Shown here: piece by piece, positions 8,833 through 16,424 of the stretch
Numbering within the stretch: position 1 is the first letter of the stretch
Layout: each line of letters begins with the position of its first letter
From: Arenibacter nanhaiticus
GTDB lineage: Bacteria; Bacteroidota; Bacteroidia; Flavobacteriales; Flavobacteriaceae
Assembly (NCBI RefSeq): GCF_900141935.1
Contig: NZ_FQYX01000027.1
Location: forward strand, 1 to 54,994
Direction: 5' to 3'
Length of the DNA stretch: 54,994 nucleotides
Notes under the pieces: model-generated
Seen by the model: only the letters and a program-made list of their open reading frames with translations
What the model was told of the DNA's origin: nothing
Database searches by the model: none
Position numbers and translations under genes: made by a program

Positions 8833-8889
8833 TAATTGACATAGTTGAATTCAAAATTGCGACCAATTTTGGCCATGCTTGTTTCATCT

Positions 8890-10296
8890 TTATTCTTTTA
8901 ATACCGCATTTTTCTTTTTTTGTCCAAACTTATATTTTAGTGCGGCTCCAAAATTGTAGTAATAATCATCTCTCTTACCGTGTACAACATTATCGAGGAC
9001 ATCGGTAGTTGTAAAATTGCTTTCTGCAAAAACACGAAAATCTACATGGTCTGAAACATAAGCGTTTAGGCCTGCCCCGAACTGAAGTTTTGGGGACACA
9101 ATTTTATCTGTATTTTGGCCCTCTCGGTTGTGGATATCGAATATATAGCCGCCTCCCCCGTAAATAAATGGGGCTAATTTGTCATATGGCAATATATTCA
9201 GCTCCAAATTAAGGCTAGAGGACATGTATTCCCTGTTAAAAGAATCGCCACCGGTTACGTAAAGGTAGCCAAGGTCTAGGCTTATATTGGCATGTGGCGA
9301 CACTACTTTGGAATAGGCTATTGACCCGCCGAGGCCGAGTGTTTTTTGGGCAAGATCTGCATTTAATATTGGTGAAAATGCATTAAAAATAAAGGCATTA
9401 TTATATTTTAAAGGCGTTTGCTTTCTATTGTGTACAAGGGTAGCTTCTTCGAGTTCCTTTTCTGTGTTATAGGCGTCCATCAATTTTTTATTGGTTTCTC
9501 CCCCTTCTTTAGAAGTCCAAAGTCCGGCTTCTATCCCTTCAATGATCAAGGCTTCTACAGCTTTTTCAATGGCATCTTTCATGGCCAGTTGTACCGGTTC
9601 GTTTTTAGTGAAACCTGTTTCGGCCTCTAACAGTCGTTGAAAATTTACGTATCTGAAAAGGCTGGCATCAATGGCCTGGGATAAAATGGTCTTGGAGACA
9701 TATACTGTTTTTAAAATTTTCCCGTTACTGGTCGATACAGCCCTTAGGTAAATAGAAATACGGTCTTCGCGGTACTGTGTAGATCCGCCGGCGCCAAAAT
9801 AACGGGCTCCGGCACCGCCAGTAATGACATTTGAGTCGTAGGACACTACACCACCTTCAAGCAGTACCCCGGCATAAAGTAATGGGGGCAGGGCCGGTTG
9901 CGGGCTATTGGTCCTTTTTTGAAACTCATCCCTGGTAGAACGGATAATGTTTCTTTCGTTCAGAAGGTTCGATAAGTTTTCGCGTTCTATGGGGATAAAC
10001 CAATTGGAATCTTCCAAGGCTTGGATCAACATGGTAGTAGCCCCTTGGGAAACGGCCGTACTGAAGGTACTACCATTTTCTATTGCCTTGTATTGGCCTG
10101 TTTGGTCCTTAAAATTATAGACGCCTACCACCACTTGTTCGTGCGGTAAGGGCATGTCTCGCAATATTTGGGTCTTGGAGGACAGTTCCCCTATGCGGGC
10201 ATCTTGTAACTTATATGGTTGGTTGAAAAAGGCCCCGCATCCGGTGAACAAAAAAGCTGTTGAACATACGATGGCTATAGCTGTTTTAGTATTCAT
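8890..10296 (-). CDS. csgG: Curli secretion channel CsgG with C-terminal outer-membrane beta-barrel domain
   Basis: 468 residues from the ATG at 10296. The longer frame (10335) adds 13 residues before the signal peptide and overlaps csgF. Lipoprotein signal AFLFTGC with Cys20. Residues 20-263 are CsgG: FSTAVSQGATTMLIQAL, DSNWFIPIERENLSNLLNER, YDSNVITGGAGARYFGAGG, VSKTILSQ and FQRLLEAETGFTKNEPVQ all match the E. coli protein. CsgG forms a nonameric channel for curlin export. At the channel constriction, E. coli Tyr51-Asn55-Phe56 aligns to a stretch (AIENGSTFS) that keeps only Phe78. Residues about 300-459 are extra: an 8-strand beta-barrel-like domain rich in aromatic ends (SLDLGYLYVTGG, LAPFIYGGGGYIF, YYYNFGAALKYKFG). 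E. coli CsgG has about 277 residues and lacks this part. The csgF stop lies 7 bp upstream, so the two are co-transcribed. Confidence 0.93.
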   Translation of the reverse strand: MNTKTAIAIVCSTAFLFTGCGAFFNQPYKLQDARIGELSSKTQILRDMPLPHEQVVVGVYNFKDQTGQYKAIENGSTFSTAVSQGATTMLIQALEDSNWFIPIERENLSNLLNERNIIRSTRDEFQKRTNSPQPALPPLLYAGVLLEGGVVSYDSNVITGGAGARYFGAGGSTQYREDRISIYLRAVSTSNGKILKTVYVSKTILSQAIDASLFRYVNFQRLLEAETGFTKNEPVQLAMKDAIEKAVEALIIEGIEAGLWTSKEGGETNKKLMDAYNTEKELEEATLVHNRKQTPLKYNNAFIFNAFSPILNADLAQKTLGLGGSIAYSKVVSPHANISLDLGYLYVTGGDSFNREYMSSSLNLELNILPYDKLAPFIYGGGGYIFDIHNREGQNTDKIVSPKLQFGAGLNAYVSDHVDFRVFAESNFTTTDVLDNVVHGKRDDYYYNFGAALKYKFGQKKKNAVLKE

Positions 10297-10303
10297 AAAC
10301 ACT

Positions 10304-10702
10304 TTATTTTGGAACAATAATTTGCGTCTGCTCACCGGTATTTACATCTAGTATATTCATGACCAGACCCTCGCCAGTTTCATAGATTTCGACGACTAGG
10401 CTTCCCATATTAAAGGTGCCTTCTTTTAATCCTTCTTTAAATTCCGAACTGAATGCGGTCCTTGAAAGTTGCCCTAAAATTTGTCTGTTGAGACTTTCTT
10501 GGAAGCGCTCCAATTCCGATTTTGTAGTATTCGATTTGTTTTTATCTTCCTTAAAGGAGTTTTGGGCGGTGGCAGAACTCAATAACCACTGATAGTTAAA
10601 AGTATTGCCGCCAAAATTGGGGTTTTTAGGGGTGTACACCAATTGCTGGCCAAAACCGATGGCGCTGAACAATAGGAATGTCCCAATGATGAATAATTTC
10701 AT
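10304..10702 (-). CDS. csgF: Curli assembly factor CsgF
   Basis: 132 residues. The frame extends upstream to 10777, but those 25 codons translate a repeat (the peptide TERSRS is typical of it), and the signal peptide MKLFIIGTFLLFSAIGFGQ begins at 10702. The mature start QLVYTPKNPNFGGNTFNYQWLLSSATAQNS matches CsgF, whose NPNFGG segment inserts into the CsgG channel. The C-terminal part (about 70-131, ending VMNILDVNTGEQTQIIVPK) fits the family as well. CsgF couples secretion to nucleation at the cell surface. It sits between csgE and csgG in one operon. Confidence 0.93.
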   Translation of the reverse strand: MKLFIIGTFLLFSAIGFGQQLVYTPKNPNFGGNTFNYQWLLSSATAQNSFKEDKNKSNTTKSELERFQESLNRQILGQLSRTAFSSEFKEGLKEGTFNMGSLVVEIYETGEGLVMNILDVNTGEQTQIIVPK

Positions 10703-10759
10703 ATCTGGATATTTATGTTTTTTAACGGTCATACTTCGGCTACGCTCAGTACAAGCATG
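10703..10759 (-). repeat. Hairpin plus A-rich leader module, copy 2 (before csgF)
   Basis: Same layout as the copy at 8775: arms CATGCTT and AAGTATG (pairing with one G-U), then ACCGTTAAAAAACA and an A-rich stretch to the csgF ATG 27 bases on. It lies in the gap between csgE and csgF. Confidence 0.75.
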
Positions 10760-10819
10760 TAATACGCTTATCTTCATTTATATTAGGGATTGATTTTACG
10801 TCATGCTTATTTTATAGCT

Positions 10820-11596
10820 TTAATATTTTATCTTTTGTCTTTTGGCTTCTTTCAATCCCATTAAATGTCTGTTGACCAGATACACCGACTGTTCTGCTTT
10901 TTCTTTTAGGAAACTAGCTCTGGGATTTAAAAAAAATTGCGCCACTACATCTTGGCCTACATATATTTTTAAACGGGTATTGCTGCCCATGGCCAATACT
11001 TCCTGGATTTTTACAATTTCTTCCCCGTTAATGTTATTGGCATTATAGGCGGAATAAAAATATTTGTAGAAATCACTTCCCGCCTTGGTCTTGGTGTCTT
11101 CTACCACCAAGCCTTTAAGCAATACTACATCTGCCTCCCGATCATCTTCTTCCCTCACGGCCTTGTCTAATTCGTGTACTACAATAGGGGCTAGGGTGTC
11201 TTCTCCCTCAAAACCATTGATCACCACTCTATCCTTGGCTAGTAGTTTATCATCTTCATAAATCAATAATAGGACTATGACGCGCTGATTTTCTTCGGTA
11301 TTCAAGGATTGTACGGTCAGCACCTTTTGCTCTTCAGGGGCTAGGACAAATCGGCCTCCAGAATTCATCGTGGCTTCAGACTGGTTTCCGATGGCCTTTT
11401 TAAAAACGGATAGTTTGTAGGACAAGCTTTTGCTGATTTCGGTTTTGTTAAGTCCGGTCGCAGCAATTTGGAATACCGAACCGTTGGATTCCACATTTAT
11501 TTTGGCGACCACAGGATCTTCAATTTCTTCCTGGCCAAACAAACACAAGGAATATAAAAGTAGGTAACCTATAAAGAGAAGCGTTTTTGGTATCAT
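10820..11596 (-). CDS. csgE: CsgE with an N-terminal CsgC/CsgH-like domain
   Basis: 258 residues with a signal peptide (about 1-22). The C-terminal domain (about 156-246) is CsgE: LLKGLVVEDTKTKAGSDFYKYFYSAYN, LKIYVGQDVVAQFFLNPR, then a helix EKAEQSVYLVNRHL. CsgE caps the periplasmic side of CsgG and selects curlins. Ordinary CsgE is about 130 residues, so the N-terminal 130 residues are additional. That part (about 28-126) is an all-beta domain with the pattern of CsgH/CsgC, the periplasmic inhibitors of curlin aggregation: YKLSVFKK...SGGRFVLAPEEQKVLTVQSLN...VIVLLLIYEDDKLLAKDRVVI. The CsgE call is firm and the CsgH-like call is inferred from pattern. Its start codon overlaps the stop of the upstream gene (ATGA). 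Confidence 0.9.
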   Translation of the reverse strand: MIPKTLLFIGYLLLYSLCLFGQEEIEDPVVAKINVESNGSVFQIAATGLNKTEISKSLSYKLSVFKKAIGNQSEATMNSGGRFVLAPEEQKVLTVQSLNTEENQRVIVLLLIYEDDKLLAKDRVVINGFEGEDTLAPIVVHELDKAVREEDDREADVVLLKGLVVEDTKTKAGSDFYKYFYSAYNANNINGEEIVKIQEVLAMGSNTRLKIYVGQDVVAQFFLNPRASFLKEKAEQSVYLVNRHLMGLKEAKRQKIKY

Positions 11597-12096
11597 AACA
11601 TATATTCAAAATTCCTATTGTCCAAGCCCCTTTCTCGCTTATTTAAACGATTCATTATACTGGCAAATATGGCATGCTGACTAGGAGCAACCCAATTAGT
11701 ATCGTTTTCATATCGTTCACTATTCCAGGGAAGGCTTGCTGTTGGATGGTTTACATTATATTTTACTATATACTCAGTACCCCCATTTTGGAGGATCTTA
11801 TTTATTAACGGCAAAATTATAATTGCATGTCGGATTTCAGTACAGTTAGTCTTGACTGATAGGAAGGATTCGCTTACAGCTGTGCTGAGGATAAGGCTTT
11901 TGTGATGTGGTGTGATAATTTTAAAAAAAGCGAGGCTCTTTTCCAAGAAATCGGAAAAAGGATTCTTTAAGGAGGCTTGTTCGAAGGAACTATAAGTAGT
12001 CAGCCTTGCTTCCTTGTTGCCACCATATAACCGACTAACTGGTAAGTAGCAGGGGAGTAGCAAACAAAATATAAGAAATAGAAGCTGTACTTTCAT
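11593..12096 (-). CDS. Unknown secreted protein, translationally coupled to csgE
   Basis: 167 residues, function not recognised. A hydrophobic N-terminus (MKVQLLFLIFCLLLPCYLP) is a likely signal peptide. The rest is mixed alpha/beta with polar C-terminal residues (SQHAIFASIMNRLNKRERGLDNRNF) and no repeats of curlin type. Its stop overlaps the csgE start by four bases (ATGA), which implies joint translation and a link to curli export. It could be a periplasmic accessory factor or a lineage-specific regulator. The operon probably starts here, since 347 bp without a gene lie upstream. Confidence 0.6.
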   Translation of the reverse strand: MKVQLLFLIFCLLLPCYLPVSRLYGGNKEARLTTYSSFEQASLKNPFSDFLEKSLAFFKIITPHHKSLILSTAVSESFLSVKTNCTEIRHAIIILPLINKILQNGGTEYIVKYNVNHPTASLPWNSERYENDTNWVAPSQHAIFASIMNRLNKRERGLDNRNFEYML

Positions 12097-12443
12097 TTTT
12101 GGGTCTTAGGCCTTATAAATCAACAATAGGTGTATTTTCAATGTAAAATGTAGGTTTTTATTTTATAATTTATGATTATAATTCGGTAAACAAGGCGGTT
12201 AATTCGTTCTTTAGCTCCTTTTGGTGGTATATAAATGTTGTTGGAAGCAGTGCAGCACACTCCTTTAAAAAACAAGACGTATTATTTCAATAAACTTTGT
12301 CAAGTTATATGGCAACTATAGGTTCTCGACCAAGACTTTTAAAAGCCTTCAGCATACAAGTATTCATGTTCCTATTAAGGATTTGAGCAAATAAGGAATA
12401 CTGGCAAATTTTTAGTTTTGCCAGCTTCCTGTTCTATTGCAAC
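12097..12443. other. Intergenic region between the long curlin gene and the csgEFG operon
   Basis: 347 AT-rich bases. An 8-bp stem CTGGCAAA/TTTGCCAG (12401-12424) about 20 bases after the curlin stop may act as an RNA 3' end but has no T tract. The right promoter for the csgEFG operon should lie here; no convincing element was found, and the palindrome of the curlin promoters is absent. Confidence 0.4.
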
Positions 12444-13559
12444 CTAAAATCCACTCTGGGTAACCGTGGCCGTATTGTTCATTCCTACCTGTGTTACTGT
12501 ACTATGATGACCCCCGCCAGATTGGGTGACTGTACTACTATGACCTGAGCCCGATTGCATTACCATACTATAATGGTTAGCGCCAGATTGGATGACAGAG
12601 GCATTGTGCAAGCCGACACCCATTTGATCAATATCGCTGGTTTGATTCAAGCCGTATTGGGTTACGGAGGCCATATCGGGACTCCCTGAATTCTGAAAGA
12701 TGTCGCTTTCGTGAAGTCCGCCATTCTGCAATACCGTGGCGGTAGCGCCGTCCCCTTGTTGTACTATCCAGCTTTGATTAAAACCTTGCTGCTGGGTTAC
12801 GGTAGCTGTATTCGTATTTCCGCTTTGATTGATATCGCTCCTATTGGCAATACTAAAGAAATTTACCCCCAAAGATTGGTTTACGGTGGCGGTATTTCCA
12901 TCTCCGGACTGGTTCACCGTGCTTTCGTTAAAAAGGTTAGATTGTGTTATTGTTGTTGTATTGCTGTCGCCAGATTGGTCTATATTACTATTGTTAGCAC
13001 CATGTGATTGGGTAACCTCGGCAATATTCGAATCCCCGGACTGGTCTATTAAACTGAGTTGTGCTTTTCCCGATTGGGTAACGGTAGCCTCATTGTAATC
13101 GGAATTGAACAACTGTTTAATCTCGCTTTTATTGGGTACGGGAAAGAAGAAAAAATATCCACCATCGGACTGGGTAACGGTGGCCTTATTCTCGGAACCG
13201 TCCTGCATTATGTCGCTAGTATTAAACCTGCCAGTTTGTGTTACGGTGGCCGTGTTATCACTACCAGGACCTGTTATAAGCACCTTAGACTCTAGGTCCC
13301 TTCCGTCCTGGTTAACAGTGACAGTATTCCAATCAGATAATACAATGTCTACATCACTGTCATTATCACGGTTTACTTGGTCTATATCAATGGTATTCGT
13401 ACTGCCGTTGATGTCCAGATTGCTCAGATGATTCAAGCCGGTTTGGTCTACCGTGGCGGTATTAGAGTTCCCCATCATGTGGGCATTGCTCGTATTGGTC
13501 TGTGCCAAGGCAAGCATGCCGGTTGATAGCGCCATGGCGCAAAAGATTATTTTTTTCAT
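12444..13559 (-). CDS. csgA: Major curlin-repeat amyloid subunit (CsgA-like), 371 residues
   Basis: Signal peptide MKKIIFCAMALSTGMLALAQ, then about 350 residues made of curlin repeats of the form Q-x-G-x4-N-x5-Q. Examples are VDQTGLNHLSNLDI, IDQSGDSNIAEVTQ, VNQSGDGNTATVNQ and VTQSGGGHHSTVTQ. There are roughly 20 half-repeats, far more than the five full repeats of E. coli CsgA (151 residues). Repeat length drifts in the middle, where inserts with FFFFPVPN and NFFSIAN break the register. It ends with a regular repeat (NNTATVTQSGF). It would be exported through CsgG and form beta-solenoid amyloid fibres of the matrix. It shares its promoter block with the other curlin gene at 14816. The call is firm for a curlin; whether it is the major or minor subunit is inferred from size. 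Confidence 0.9.
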   Translation of the reverse strand: MKKIIFCAMALSTGMLALAQTNTSNAHMMGNSNTATVDQTGLNHLSNLDINGSTNTIDIDQVNRDNDSDVDIVLSDWNTVTVNQDGRDLESKVLITGPGSDNTATVTQTGRFNTSDIMQDGSENKATVTQSDGGYFFFFPVPNKSEIKQLFNSDYNEATVTQSGKAQLSLIDQSGDSNIAEVTQSHGANNSNIDQSGDSNTTTITQSNLFNESTVNQSGDGNTATVNQSLGVNFFSIANRSDINQSGNTNTATVTQQQGFNQSWIVQQGDGATATVLQNGGLHESDIFQNSGSPDMASVTQYGLNQTSDIDQMGVGLHNASVIQSGANHYSMVMQSGSGHSSTVTQSGGGHHSTVTQVGMNNTATVTQSGF

Positions 13560-13640
13560 TTGTATAAAAGTTTTAAAAGGTTACGTGCTAAGCTGTTTTA
13601 AGCAAGAACAACTACTAACCAAATAGTATAAGGCTCTCGT

Positions 13641-13717
13641 AAAACAATCATAGAACATCGTAAGTACTCAATGAAAAGATAGTGGGGTATCTTTAATCAA
13701 TTACAGGTTATTATAAA
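13641..13717 (-). promoter_or_regulatory. Conserved curlin promoter with upstream palindrome, copy 1
   Basis: 77 bp shared with 15728-15804. On the minus strand it holds the perfect inverted repeat AAAGATA-6 nt-TATCTTT (13675-13694), then TTG (13669-13671), 16 bases, and TATGATTG (13645-13652), a good fit to the Bacteroidota TTG / TAnnTTTG promoter. The palindrome begins 116 bases upstream of the curlin ATG, a suitable place for an activator. Confidence 0.7.
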
Positions 13718-14084
13718 TCAGTTTGGTATACTTTTAATTTTATATAAACCATAAATATTTGTAGCTAAAAATAGATGTATTATTTATACTTTTATCTTAC
13801 AATAGATATAAGGTATATATATATTCGTTAAAGGATAATTAACTGATTAAATACAGAATAAAAATCAATAAAAGTAAGATTAATTTTATTTTTTTTAAGA
13901 AGAGGCACTATTTGAATTCTAGATTAGATTTTACTAGAATCCTTGCCTTTAGTCCTTTGGTAGTAAGTCTTTAAAGCTGCCGGGGCAGTTGCTTTATATA
14001 CTGCTAAACGTGTAACTGTACATGTAGGCATTATATAAAAGAATAGGTTTTAAGAAGAAGTCTAATCATTGAGGGTATTGATTA
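13718..14084. other. AT-rich spacer between the csgB-like gene and the curlin promoter
   Basis: About 370 very AT-rich bases. No open frame, no strong hairpin and no known repeat were recognised. It probably holds the 3' untranslated end of the csgB-like transcript. Confidence 0.4.
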
Positions 14085-14609
14085 TTAATTGTCGTTTCTA
14101 ATAATAAGGGATTGGCCATCGGTATTCATCCGGATCATCATCCGATCGGACAGGGCATTATTGCCATGAATCACCAAACGCTGTCCATTCCCAGTTTGCG
14201 TTACATTGCGTTGCAGTAATTCGGTATTGCTACCATTGTTCAATTCTAAAAGAAGGTTGTTATTTCCGTCTTGTACGGCCTGGTAATCTATGGTAGTAGC
14301 TTGTAGGTCTAGTTGCATGCTATTGTTATTCCCATTTTGGGTCAGAGAAACTTCACTATTCCTGGCTAGGGTGGTAACCGTGCCCGTATTGTGGGCCCCT
14401 GCCTGGGAGATAAGCACCATATTGGCATTGGAGTTGATGATCTCGGCTTTCCTCGTCAAAAATTGCTCGTTTATTAGGTTAAGCTGATCGTTGGGTGTAT
14501 TCAGATCCTGTATAGAAGTAGATGGAAGGGACGTTGTATTATTTTGGCCCTGTGCCTTGGTGATGGACAGTACAGCTAATAGAAGTACAAGATTTAGACA
14601 AAGTTTCAT
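14085..14609 (-). CDS. csgB: Small curlin-like protein, probable CsgB-type nucleator
   Basis: 174 residues with a signal peptide ending near AQGQ (about 22). Residues about 62-172 contain four or five loose curlin repeats: ISQAGAHNTGTV, LTQNGNNNSMQL, AVQDGNNNLLLEL, NVTQTGNGQRLVIHG. The first 60 residues lack repeats. This design, between the two long curlins and smaller than both, fits a minor nucleating subunit such as CsgB, which templates CsgA polymerisation at the surface. The repeats are too degenerate to prove CsgB rather than a divergent CsgA. Its leader holds the hairpin plus A-rich module shared with csgF. Confidence 0.72.
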   Translation of the reverse strand: MKLCLNLVLLLAVLSITKAQGQNNTTSLPSTSIQDLNTPNDQLNLINEQFLTRKAEIINSNANMVLISQAGAHNTGTVTTLARNSEVSLTQNGNNNSMQLDLQATTIDYQAVQDGNNNLLLELNNGSNTELLQRNVTQTGNGQRLVIHGNNALSDRMMIRMNTDGQSLIIRNDN

Positions 14610-14667
14610 AGGTAGATATTTGTTGTTTTTTTAAGGTCATACTTCGGCTACGCTCAGTACAGGTATG
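14610..14667 (-). repeat. Hairpin plus A-rich leader module, copy 3 (before the csgB-like gene)
   Basis: Arms CATACCT and AAGTATG (one mismatch), then ACCTTAAAAAAACA and an A-rich stretch to the ATG 28 bases later. The 33-bp palindromic core (14635-14667) is nearly identical to those at 8800-8832 and 10727-10759. Confidence 0.75.
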
Positions 14668-14768
14668 AAATTTGCATCGCTGCATTTGTAGTAGCGGTTA
14701 GTTATCGGTCATGCTCATTTTATAGGAGTACTATCATAACTAGAATATATCTTTTTTAGAAACAATAA

Positions 14769-14800
14769 TATGGGATGATAAATAATTATCATCCCATATA
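14769..14800 (-). terminator. Perfect 14-bp hairpin after the first curlin gene
   Basis: Arms 14769-14782 and 14787-14800 around an ATAA loop, 16 bases after the stop of the curlin gene at 14816. The stem core is GGGATGAT. There is no clean T tract on the minus strand, so it may stabilise the abundant curlin mRNA or allow partial read-through to the csgB-like gene. Confidence 0.65.
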
Positions 14801-14815
14801 TTGAATTTTTAAAAT

Positions 14816-15646
14816 TTAATTGTTTTGCGCAACATTGATAGTATTTCCTAGCCCATTTTGAACTACATGACTATGGTGACCAGCTCCTGTTTGATCAACA
14901 TTGGCAATGTTAGTACCTGCACCTTGTTGTAAAATATTGCTATAAAGCAGATCACCGCTTTGGGTTACAGTTGCCCAACTAGTAGATGAAATGGAATTTT
15001 GATTAATATCACTACCATTACCATCAGGACCATCACCATATTGGGTTACATCGGCAATATCATCATTACCGTTTTGTATTATCAAGTTAGTATTACTGGT
15101 TCCAGATTGGTCTACGGTAGCATCGTTTCTATCACCGTATTGATCCACAACACTTAAATTGGAGAATCCAACTTGAGTTACCATTACACCATTAAAATCT
15201 CCACTTTGATAATTGTATGCTTCGTGTTTCGTGCCGTGAGTCCCAGCTGGCTCCGACTGCTTAATTGAAGCCGTATTCCAATCAGCATTGTCTACGGTGT
15301 TTGAAGCAATATGCCAATGATCATCTTGTTCAATTGTTGATATATTCCGATGACCAGTTATATCAATTGTTGCTTGGTTCAAATGTGCGTTACCTTTTTG
15401 ATCGATAGTAGCTTGGTTATTATCGCCAAGTATTGTGGTAGTTGCGGTATTTTGATACCTTAATTGAGTTGTATTAGTAATGTTGTTAACTCCAGTTACC
15501 ATAATAGTGTTAGTATGCCCATTACCATTTTGGGTAACGTTTGATAAATTACTGTTTCCCTGATGGTTAACGGTACTTTGGCTGTTTTGACCAATGGCCA
15601 ACGAATTCATCATTAGCGCTGCTGCGCAAAAAATCACTTTTTTCAT
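14816..15646 (-). CDS. csgA: Curlin-repeat amyloid subunit (CsgA-like), 276 residues
   Basis: Signal peptide MKKVIFCAAALMMNSLAIGQ, almost the same as that of the 371-residue curlin, followed by about 15 curlin half-repeats, for example VNHQGNSNLSNVTQNGNGH, VDQYGDRNDATVDQSGTSN, IIQNGNDDIADVTQYGDG and VDQTGAGHHSHVVQNGLGN. A less regular stretch (about 95-140, HWHIASNTVDNADWN) interrupts them. The protein would be exported by CsgG and polymerise into fibres. It is the first gene of the curli cluster. Its promoter block is shared with the second curlin gene, so both are probably co-regulated. Two long curlins of different repeat number could form mixed fibres. Confidence 0.9.
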   Translation of the reverse strand: MKKVIFCAAALMMNSLAIGQNSQSTVNHQGNSNLSNVTQNGNGHTNTIMVTGVNNITNTTQLRYQNTATTTILGDNNQATIDQKGNAHLNQATIDITGHRNISTIEQDDHWHIASNTVDNADWNTASIKQSEPAGTHGTKHEAYNYQSGDFNGVMVTQVGFSNLSVVDQYGDRNDATVDQSGTSNTNLIIQNGNDDIADVTQYGDGPDGNGSDINQNSISSTSWATVTQSGDLLYSNILQQGAGTNIANVDQTGAGHHSHVVQNGLGNTINVAQNN

Positions 15647-15727
15647 AATATACAGGTTTTAAAAGGTTACATGTTCAGCTGTTTTGTTCCAAGGCAACCA
15701 CTGTGGTAAGTGGACGAAGCAATGGTT

Positions 15728-15804
15728 AAAACAACCATAAAACATAGTAAGAACTCAATGAAAAGATAGTTGGGGTATCTTTAACCAATAAAAATTATTA
15801 TAAA
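15728..15804 (-). promoter_or_regulatory. Conserved curlin promoter with upstream palindrome, copy 2
   Basis: Matches 13641-13717. Inverted repeat AAAGATA-7 nt-TATCTTT (15762-15782), TTG (15756-15758), a 16-base spacer, and TATGGTTG (15732-15739) on the minus strand. The palindrome again begins 116 bases upstream of the ATG. Sequence between promoter and start codon is much less conserved, which points to selection on the block itself. Confidence 0.7.
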
Positions 15805-16424
15805 AAAAACATCTTAGGGGGAGAAGGATGTTGTAGCTGTTTTAAGATCAGTACTAAAAAAACAAATAACTATTAATTAGTTGTTTATGGTTCTTTTGAA
15901 ATATTGATCTTTAATTATGTCGCTAACTTATCCTACATATTGTATTATTCAAACTTACACTCGACGTACGGTATAATTATTCGATAAACTTAAAAAACTA
16001 CCTTTCTGACGGAAAATAAATGGTTTTTTTAATCGGTGTAGGATTTAAAGTTTTTTTATAAGAAAGGTTTAGTTTACAAATTATAATTTTATTTTTCTGA
16101 TTTAGAAGGTGAATACTACTTTCCTATTTAGGAAAAAATAGAGTGCCGTGCAAAAAAAATCTTAATCCAGCTAACCATAGACCTGAAGGTTTCTTTTGTT
16201 GTAAAAGCCATAGCTCAATAAGATTAATACAGACTAAGAACTGTTGTGTTTTAAACTTTTAAGTTCCTCTTTGGCCATGTCGCTGACTACCAGGTAAAAT
16301 GGCTTTTACGAACTATAAATACTAGCAAATAGAGAAACCCTAAAAAATAAGCGTGAATTATCTAATATTTATGATAATACACACCTACTTATATGATAAC
16401 ACAAAAAACTCAAGTCTTCACTAC
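15805..16424. other. AT-rich region upstream of the curli cluster
   Basis: About 620 bases between the curlin promoter and the serine hydrolase stop codon. No credible gene, repeat or RNA element was seen. Confidence 0.4.

Noticed and set aside
12711-13431. Several open frames on the plus strand opposite the long curlin gene
   Set aside because: They are mirror images of the repetitive curlin codons. They have no signal peptide or family features, and the minus-strand curlin is certain.
12444-13559. Regular repeats that at first glance resemble a CRISPR array or minisatellite
   Set aside because: The repeats are imperfect, in frame and follow the curlin amino-acid pattern; there are no constant repeats with unique spacers.
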